NCBI GenBank assembly: GCA_031269635.1
Contig: JAISYY010000163.1
Coordinates: 1 to 7,082, forward strand
Origin: Tannerella sp.
GTDB taxonomy: Bacteria > Bacteroidota > Bacteroidia > Bacteroidales > Tannerellaceae
Reading direction: 5' to 3'
Length of the DNA: 7,082 bases
Part shown: positions 1 through 4,106 of the stretch, in pieces
Layout: every line of letters begins with the position of its first letter
Numbering within the stretch: position 1 is the stretch's first letter
Program-made: the position numbers and the translations under genes
The notes under the pieces: generated by a model
Told to the model about the DNA's origin: nothing
Databases searched by the model: none
What the model saw: the letters and a program-made list of their open reading frames with translations, nothing else

Positions 1-47
1 TTTTATTAACTGTGAACATTTAACTTTTTAGCGTTAAACACTCTTCT

Positions 48-68
48 GCAATGGACTTTTTTCATTGC
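48..68 (-). repeat. Small hairpin just after the leftward promoter
   Basis: GCAATG (48-53) and CATTGC (63-68) form a perfect 6-bp inverted repeat around a 9-nt loop containing a run of six T on the plus strand (A on the minus strand). It sits at the expected 5' end of the leftward transcript, so it would be a leader hairpin. It could also slow polymerase arriving from the operon on the right, but no T tract follows it on the minus strand, so I do not call it a terminator. Confidence 0.35.
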
Positions 69-73
69 GGGTG

Positions 74-103
74 CAAAGGTAAAATATATATTCAAAACCG
101 CAA
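74..103 (-). promoter_or_regulatory. Leftward Bacteroidales-type promoter
   Basis: On the minus strand the -7 box TACCTTTG (81 down to 74) matches the Bacteroidota consensus TAnnTTTG exactly. A TTG at 103-101 lies 19 nt upstream, where the -33 element (TTTG/TTG) is expected. The bases after the box read CACCCGC, an extension I associate with strong promoters in this order. The start point should fall near 66-69. Transcription runs left, out of the window, so the gene served is not visible. The promoter begins 14 nt past the stop codon of the Cys-rich protein gene. Confidence 0.6.
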
Positions 104-116
104 GCAATTAAAATAA

Positions 117-314
117 TTATTTTTTTACCTTTCGATCCGGACATTCCGTTTTTTTGTTTTTCAGCTGTTCTTTAAGGGAACATCCGGCGCAATCATCGCA
201 TGGGGACGACGGTTTTGTGAAGAAAAAACAGTATATTTTGTAACCGAGATACCCTGCCACAACGATTGCTATTGCTATGATTGCCATGTCTTGCCACATT
301 CCGGAAACCTCCAT
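117..314 (-). CDS. FeoB-associated Cys-rich membrane protein
   Basis: This 65-residue protein has one N-terminal membrane segment (about residues 9-32) followed by a short soluble tail rich in Cys and Lys. The tail carries C39-x2-C42-x2-C45 and then C58, with Ser-Leu-Lys after the third Cys. This is the layout of the FeoB-associated Cys-rich membrane protein family (PF12669-like). Family members are usually encoded beside feoB and are presumed to assist ferrous iron uptake at the inner membrane; their biochemical role is not firmly known. An extra Cys (C29) lies inside the membrane segment. The gene is the last of the minus-strand operon, starting 13 nt after the glycosyltransferase stop. No feoB or feoA is in the window, so the iron link rests on family resemblance only. 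Met6 is an alternative start; Met1 gives the better spacing. Confidence 0.75.
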   Translation of the reverse strand: MEVSGMWQDMAIIAIAIVVAGYLGYKIYCFFFTKPSSPCDDCAGCSLKEQLKNKKTECPDRKVKK

Positions 315-327
315 ATAAAATCCTTAT

Positions 328-1461
328 TCAAGTATTCCATGTGATCATGTCTGTCAGCCGCTTCGCCTGATATGCATTGGAAAAGACGGGAAAGAGCCGT
401 TTCCGGCGTTCTTCCGGGATATCCGGGGAAAAAGGCTTTTTCATAAGTTTGCGGCACGTGTCGATCATCTCGTCCGGCGTACCGGCAATATGGCAAAGTT
501 CGTCGAGGCCGCTGCCGGCAAGCATCGTTGGATTCACAACGACATGACGTCCGGCAAACAGGCTGTTCAGCAGTTTTAACTTCAAACCCGTATCCTGAAA
601 TGTCACAAGCAGATTTATCTGAGCCGTACGTACAAGTTCGTTAATCCTTTCAACGGAAGGATTTGCCTCAATAACGATATGATCATAACGCGAAGCGGCT
701 TTCAGCAATCTGTTTGAAGGGTTCATTCCCGCTATAATACAACGGTATGGGGACATCCCGGGAAAAACATTTTCAATCAGATACAGCGCGGCTTTCTCAT
801 TTTCCTTCACCGAAAGTTTGCCGTGATACAACAGGAAATCCGACTGTCCTGTCGTAGCGGTAACTTCGTCATTGCCGTGAAAACAAGGTACAAATTCCAC
901 CTTACCATGCGGGAATTCTTTCCGCAGATAATCCGTATCCGTTTGCGAGACGGCAATCATCAGTTCCGCGTCCGCCACTTTCTTTTGGTATCTTTTAAAC
1001 CTCAATGCTTCGATATGGAAGAAACATTTTTTTATCATATTACGTTCCGCTTTTCCTGTTTCGCGGTAGTAATCATGCTCAATATTACATTCACGAAAAA
1101 TCTTAAAACGATGTTTCAACCGCTTGTCGTTCAGATAATAACAGGTATGAAGCCCTTCAAACAGAACCGGATCGTCATTTTCCAGCAAATTATCTATCAG
1201 TCGCCTATCCTTGCGGCTGTATACGTTATAAGGCAAGCAGGTCATATTGGCCCAAAGCCCCGTGCGGCGACGGTAATAATATACTTTTTCGCAAACACGT
1301 TCCAGCTCGGCCGCCCGCGGACGTTCGTATTCGAAACAGTGCAGTATGATTTTGACGCCGCAATCATGCAGCGCCTTGATTTTATAGTATATGTCAATCA
1401 CGCCGCCATAATTGGCCGGCCACGGGATATTTATGGAAACGAGATTAAGTTTTCTGTCCAT
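328..1461 (-). CDS. GT-B fold glycosyltransferase (GT4-like)
   Basis: This 377-residue cytoplasmic protein has no signal peptide or clear membrane segment and resembles GT-B glycosyltransferases. The N-terminal domain opens with a beta strand and a Gly-rich loop (PANYGG, residues 15-20), the acceptor-side feature of GT4-type enzymes. A YHGKLSVKENEKAAL stretch (212-226) starts the C-terminal nucleotide-sugar domain, where GT4 proteins have their 'G.l...Kn' motif. The donor-binding region is GLKLKLLNSLFAGRHVVV (292-309), which keeps the Lys and Gly of the family. The usual E-x7-E is degenerate: Gln289/Asp290 stand near the first Glu and Asn299 near the second. The start overlaps the upstream glycosyltransferase gene by 17 nt, so translational coupling is likely. 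It probably transfers a sugar to a lipid-linked or surface glycan; donor and acceptor cannot be told from sequence. Confidence 0.75.
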   Translation of the reverse strand: MDRKLNLVSINIPWPANYGGVIDIYYKIKALHDCGVKIILHCFEYERPRAAELERVCEKVYYYRRRTGLWANMTCLPYNVYSRKDRRLIDNLLENDDPVLFEGLHTCYYLNDKRLKHRFKIFRECNIEHDYYRETGKAERNMIKKCFFHIEALRFKRYQKKVADAELMIAVSQTDTDYLRKEFPHGKVEFVPCFHGNDEVTATTGQSDFLLYHGKLSVKENEKAALYLIENVFPGMSPYRCIIAGMNPSNRLLKAASRYDHIVIEANPSVERINELVRTAQINLLVTFQDTGLKLKLLNSLFAGRHVVVNPTMLAGSGLDELCHIAGTPDEMIDTCRKLMKKPFSPDIPEERRKRLFPVFSNAYQAKRLTDMITWNT

Positions 1462-2281
1462 TGTTTTTACGATATGAATATTTATGTTTGAAATAAAAAT
1501 ATATCAATCCTTTCAGATGAAGATACGACATCCGCGAAAGTATCTTTTTGCCGGACATGCGGTTATAATGATGTATGATATGATACCGGGGCAGGCAAAT
1601 GATTTTGTAACCCTTTCGGTAAATTCGCAGGCAGAAATCCGCATCTTCGGGGCCGTAAAATATTTTGTCGTCAAGATAGTCAACATCATCAAGGACAGAG
1701 CGGCGAAACATCTGGCAGGCCCCGATGACATATTCCGCTTCGAACGGTTCGCTGCCGGAGAGTTCCCGGCGATAAAACTGCCTTTCGTTCCGCTTCTTGA
1801 TTTTCTCATGAAAGCATTTCAGCAAAGCCGTTCTTCCTGTTATTTCCGACAATATATTTCTTATTTTATGCGCCGGATATGGCAGGCGGCGGCAACTGTC
1901 CTGCACTTCTCCGTTTCCGGATTGCAACCGGCAGGCGCATAGCCCGCAACCGGGATTGTCTGCCAAAAAAGTGACCATGCCGTCAATAGCATTTTTATTA
2001 ACAACCGTATCGACATCCAATATCCAGAACAGTTCGCCCTTTGCCGCCTTCAATCCAATGTTTCGTGCAAAAGCGACGCCTTTGTTTTTATCAAGTGGAA
2101 TAAAACGTATCTGTGCGCCATACGACTGCAATATTCCGCGCGTACCGTCGGTGGAACCGTTGTCGACAACAATTATTTCCGCGGACATGTGGCCGGTTGA
2201 AACCAGAACCGAATCCAGGCAAGGCGCAACATCCCGTCGCGAATTCCAGGTAATTATAATGACCGACAATCGATAATCCAT
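1445..2281 (-). CDS. Family 2 glycosyltransferase (WbbL/rhamnosyltransferase-like)
   Basis: This 278-residue protein has the full GT-A layout of GT2 enzymes. The N-terminal strand LSVIIITWN (5-13) is followed by VVDNGSTDGT (38-47), which binds the nucleotide. NKGVAFARNIGL (66-77) precedes the metal-binding DxD, here Asp89-Val-Asp91. GACQMFRR (187-194) and EDADFCLR (212-219) are the acceptor-side and catalytic-base motifs of the WbbL-like branch, and HHY at 237-239 is also typical. There is no transmembrane tail, so the enzyme should act at the inner face of the membrane. The likely job is adding a sugar to a surface polysaccharide or glycolipid; rhamnose is common in this branch but unproven here. 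The start lies 5 nt after the radical SAM stop, and the 3' end overlaps the next gene by 17 nt. Confidence 0.88.
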   Translation of the reverse strand: MDYRLSVIIITWNSRRDVAPCLDSVLVSTGHMSAEIIVVDNGSTDGTRGILQSYGAQIRFIPLDKNKGVAFARNIGLKAAKGELFWILDVDTVVNKNAIDGMVTFLADNPGCGLCACRLQSGNGEVQDSCRRLPYPAHKIRNILSEITGRTALLKCFHEKIKKRNERQFYRRELSGSEPFEAEYVIGACQMFRRSVLDDVDYLDDKIFYGPEDADFCLRIYRKGYKIICLPRYHIIHHYNRMSGKKILSRMSYLHLKGLIYFYFKHKYSYRKNNGQKT

Positions 2282-2286
2282 ACGCT

Positions 2287-3723
2287 TTATTTATGAAACA
2301 ATTTACGTCTGACAGCTTTCAACGCTATTTTGAAATCGGTAAAGGAACCGAACCGTCCGATATTTTTCATGATAAAGGACGGACGCAGAAAGAATGACAC
2401 ATTGTTGCGGAACAGCATTTTCTCCATCTCCCGGCTCGACAGGCCGGGATAATTCAGTATGGAATGATGCTGTACGTCGGTAGGTTTATAATCACCCCCG
2501 GCGATCCAGCCGTTTTCACGCGCCAGTTCATAAAACTCCGTTCCGGGGAACGGCGCAACGATGTTAAACATCACCTGGCTTACCTTCAATGCCCGCGCCT
2601 TCCTCAACGTATCTTTTATCGTCGCTTTCGTCTCAAGCGGACTTGTTCCTATCAGGATATTCAGTTTGACGGGGATTTCATATTTCATTAGCCATTTGAT
2701 ACCTTCATATATATGTTCGGAGGTAAGCCCTTTCTTTATATACCGCAGAATATCGTCATTAAAACTTTCTACTCCGAGATCTACGAATCCGCAGTCGGAA
2801 TCATGCAGCATCCGGGCTACTTCTTCCGTTATCGCATCCGCACGCGCCTGGCACCCCCAGCTGAACCCGTGCCGCTTCAGACATTCACAGACAGGGCGCA
2901 GACGTTTGGTGGTTGTGATAAAATTATCGTCTATAAAAGTAATCGCACGATACCCTTTTGCAGCCAGCAGGTCAAGCTCTTCGACGATGTTTTCCACCGA
3001 ACGGTATGCGACCGGCGGTTTCCGGCCGTGTTCTTTTTTAAATTCAATCTCACGTGCGAATGTAAGCGAACTCGGAACGCAATAGATGCATTTATACGGA
3101 CAGTTGCGGCTTGTCAGCACCGTGGTGTAAGGATGAATTTTCAGCTTTGGATTCGTAAACGGATACTTTTCGATGAAATGACGGGCCGGGAAAGGCAGGC
3201 TGTCAAGATCCCGTATCAATTCCCGCGCAGGATTGTGATGCACACGCCCGTCTTTAAGAAAAGAAATACCTTTTATTAAACCGGGATTCCCGCCCCCGGA
3301 AACAGTTTCGATCAGTTCCCGAACAGCCAGTTCAGGCTCTCCGCGCACAACGGCGACGCGCTCGTCCGTCAGCAGTTTCGCCGTGTAGTAAGTAACGCCC
3401 GGCCCCATTACGATAATTAGGGCTTCGGGATGAGATTTCCTTATATGCCGTATGGTCTTCAGGTCGGTCTCCAGCGACAGGTTGACACACCACAACATAT
3501 AACAGTCGCTTTTATCATCCGCAAGAAACCGGATGAGCTGTTTTTCGTTTTCTCCCTCAAGTACAAAATCCCGGTAACGTACATCATGCTCTTTTTCCAG
3601 GATGGCGACAACGATAAGCTCGTAAATATTGGGCATCGGATAAACAAGCCTCGTGCAGCCCGCCGTTCGTTCGGCAGGAAGTTCACCGTCAAGAGAAGGG
3701 GGCACTATAAATGTTATTATCAT
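2287..3723 (-). CDS. B12-binding-domain radical SAM protein
   Basis: This 478-residue enzyme joins an N-terminal cobalamin-binding-like Rossmann domain (about residues 1-140) to a radical SAM core (about 200-400). The first domain has the PPSLDG start, a MGPGV loop (106-110) and VVRGEPE (125-131), as in class B radical SAM enzymes. No DxHxxG motif is seen, so cobalamin, if bound, would not be held by that His; this is common in the group. The core carries C208-x3-C212-x2-C215 for the [4Fe-4S] cluster, FIDDNF (263-268), GVES (317-320) and PFPGTEFY (391-398). The order of motifs is like HpnJ and related B12-dependent enzymes that modify lipids or sugars, often by C-methylation or ring rearrangement. 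The reaction here is unknown. It is the first gene of the operon, and its position ahead of two glycosyltransferases suggests a glycan or glycolipid substrate. Confidence 0.85.
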   Translation of the reverse strand: MIITFIVPPSLDGELPAERTAGCTRLVYPMPNIYELIVVAILEKEHDVRYRDFVLEGENEKQLIRFLADDKSDCYMLWCVNLSLETDLKTIRHIRKSHPEALIIVMGPGVTYYTAKLLTDERVAVVRGEPELAVRELIETVSGGGNPGLIKGISFLKDGRVHHNPARELIRDLDSLPFPARHFIEKYPFTNPKLKIHPYTTVLTSRNCPYKCIYCVPSSLTFAREIEFKKEHGRKPPVAYRSVENIVEELDLLAAKGYRAITFIDDNFITTTKRLRPVCECLKRHGFSWGCQARADAITEEVARMLHDSDCGFVDLGVESFNDDILRYIKKGLTSEHIYEGIKWLMKYEIPVKLNILIGTSPLETKATIKDTLRKARALKVSQVMFNIVAPFPGTEFYELARENGWIAGGDYKPTDVQHHSILNYPGLSSREMEKMLFRNNVSFFLRPSFIMKNIGRFGSFTDFKIALKAVRRKLFHK

Positions 3724-3732
3724 ATATAAAAG

Positions 3733-3736
3733 TCCT
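3733..3736 (-). promoter_or_regulatory. Possible Shine-Dalgarno for the radical SAM gene
   Basis: AGGA on the minus strand (within TAAGGACTTT) ends 9 nt before the ATG at 3723. The spacing is usable and supports this start. Shine-Dalgarno pairing is uncommon in Bacteroidota, and I see none at the other genes here. Confidence 0.3.
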
Positions 3737-3752
3737 TATGTATTTGGATAGG

Positions 3753-3784
3753 CGCGTCCCCGCTGAAAAAACAGCGGGGCGGCG
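3753..3784 (-). promoter_or_regulatory. GC-rich leader hairpin ahead of the radical SAM operon
   Basis: CCCCGCTG (3758-3765) and CAGCGGGG (3772-3779) form a perfect 8-bp stem closed by a six-base loop (A6 on plus, U6 in the leftward RNA). A 2x2 internal loop is followed by three more pairs (3753-3755 with 3782-3784). No T tract follows on either strand, so this is not a standard terminator. It would lie in the 5' leader of the leftward transcript, 29 nt or more from the start codon, where it could protect the mRNA 5' end or be bound by a regulator. Confidence 0.5.
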
Positions 3785-3792
3785 TGTTATAT

Positions 3793-3800
3793 AAAACTTA
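3793..3800 (-). promoter_or_regulatory. Candidate -7 box for the radical SAM operon
   Basis: The minus strand reads TAAGTTTT, seven of eight positions of TAnnTTTG (last base T instead of G). The start point would be near 3786, giving a leader of about 62 nt that begins at the GC-rich hairpin. No TTTG -33 element is seen at the usual distance, so support is weak. An exact box exists farther upstream at 4039-4032. Confidence 0.25.
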
Positions 3801-3843
3801 TCCGTTTTCGTTTTATTGTATGAAGACGGTCTTTTTTAATGTA

Positions 3844-3871
3844 TTTGCCGGAATACTTCTTCGCCGGCAAA
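3844..3871. repeat. Perfect 8-bp inverted repeat (TTTGCCGG / CCGGCAAA)
   Basis: TTTGCCGG (3844-3851) and CCGGCAAA (3864-3871) are exact reverse complements around a 12-nt spacer. The element could be a dyad operator for a dimeric regulator of the divergent genes or a hairpin in a longer leftward leader. Neither strand continues into a T tract after the stem, so a terminator is unlikely. Confidence 0.4.
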
Positions 3872-4031
3872 AGGTTATTTACAATGAACGGTTTGAATGG
3901 AATACATTCACCCATACGATACGGAATATTTTACCCTGTTCGCTTTTTTATGCAAGATTTGGTCTCAGACCGGAACGCTCTTATACGGTACAGCCAAACC
4001 GATGACCTTGAATTTTCAGAAGAACATCTCA

Positions 4032-4039
4032 CAAAATTA
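4032..4039 (-). promoter_or_regulatory. Possible leftward -7 box (TAATTTTG)
   Basis: The minus strand reads TAATTTTG, an exact fit to TAnnTTTG, but there is no TTTG at the expected -33 distance. If used, it would give the radical SAM operon a leader of about 300 nt that includes both inverted repeats. It is the mirror image of the rightward box at 4072-4079. Confidence 0.25.
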
Positions 4040-4071
4040 TGCCGTATGAAGTATAATTCCGGATTTTTATG

Positions 4072-4079
4072 TAATTTTG
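4072..4079 (+). promoter_or_regulatory. -7 promoter box for the GH95 gene
   Basis: TAATTTTG matches the Bacteroidota -7 consensus TAnnTTTG exactly and is followed by CAG. The start point should be near 4085-4087, leaving an A-rich leader of about 20 nt before the ATG, typical of genes in this phylum that do not use Shine-Dalgarno pairing. No TTTG -33 element is seen about 20 nt upstream. Confidence 0.5.
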
Positions 4080-4106
4080 CAGCAAAAATAAAATAATACA
4101 TTTATC

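Larger units (their letters stand above)
3724..4106. other. Divergent intergenic region without a gene
   Basis: This 383-bp stretch separates the leftward radical SAM/glycosyltransferase operon from the rightward GH95 gene. The two short plus-strand open frames in it (73 and 85 codons) overlap one another, match no family I know and read like random AT-rich translation. I do not call a gene. It does hold two perfect 8-bp-stem inverted repeats (3758-3779 and 3844-3871) and TAnnTTTG-type boxes on both strands. No tRNA cloverleaf or cobalamin riboswitch box (GCCACTG) was found, although the first leftward gene may use B12. Confidence 0.6.

Noticed and set aside
823..1491. Long plus-strand frame of 222 codons opposite the GT-B glycosyltransferase
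   Set aside because: It is the antisense shadow of a gene with clear glycosyltransferase motifs; its translation shows no domain or start context.
3961..3971. Palindrome GGTCTCAGACC in the divergent gap
   Set aside because: It is only five paired bases around one central base, short enough to arise by chance, and has no partner copy nearby.
3784..4096. Two overlapping plus-strand frames of 73 and 85 codons in the divergent gap
   Set aside because: They overlap each other in different frames, have no family resemblance, cross the inverted repeats, and one covers the GH95 promoter box.
3724..4106. Cobalamin riboswitch ahead of the B12-type radical SAM gene
   Set aside because: No B12-box (GCCACTG) or matching multi-stem layout is present on the minus strand; only simple hairpins are seen.
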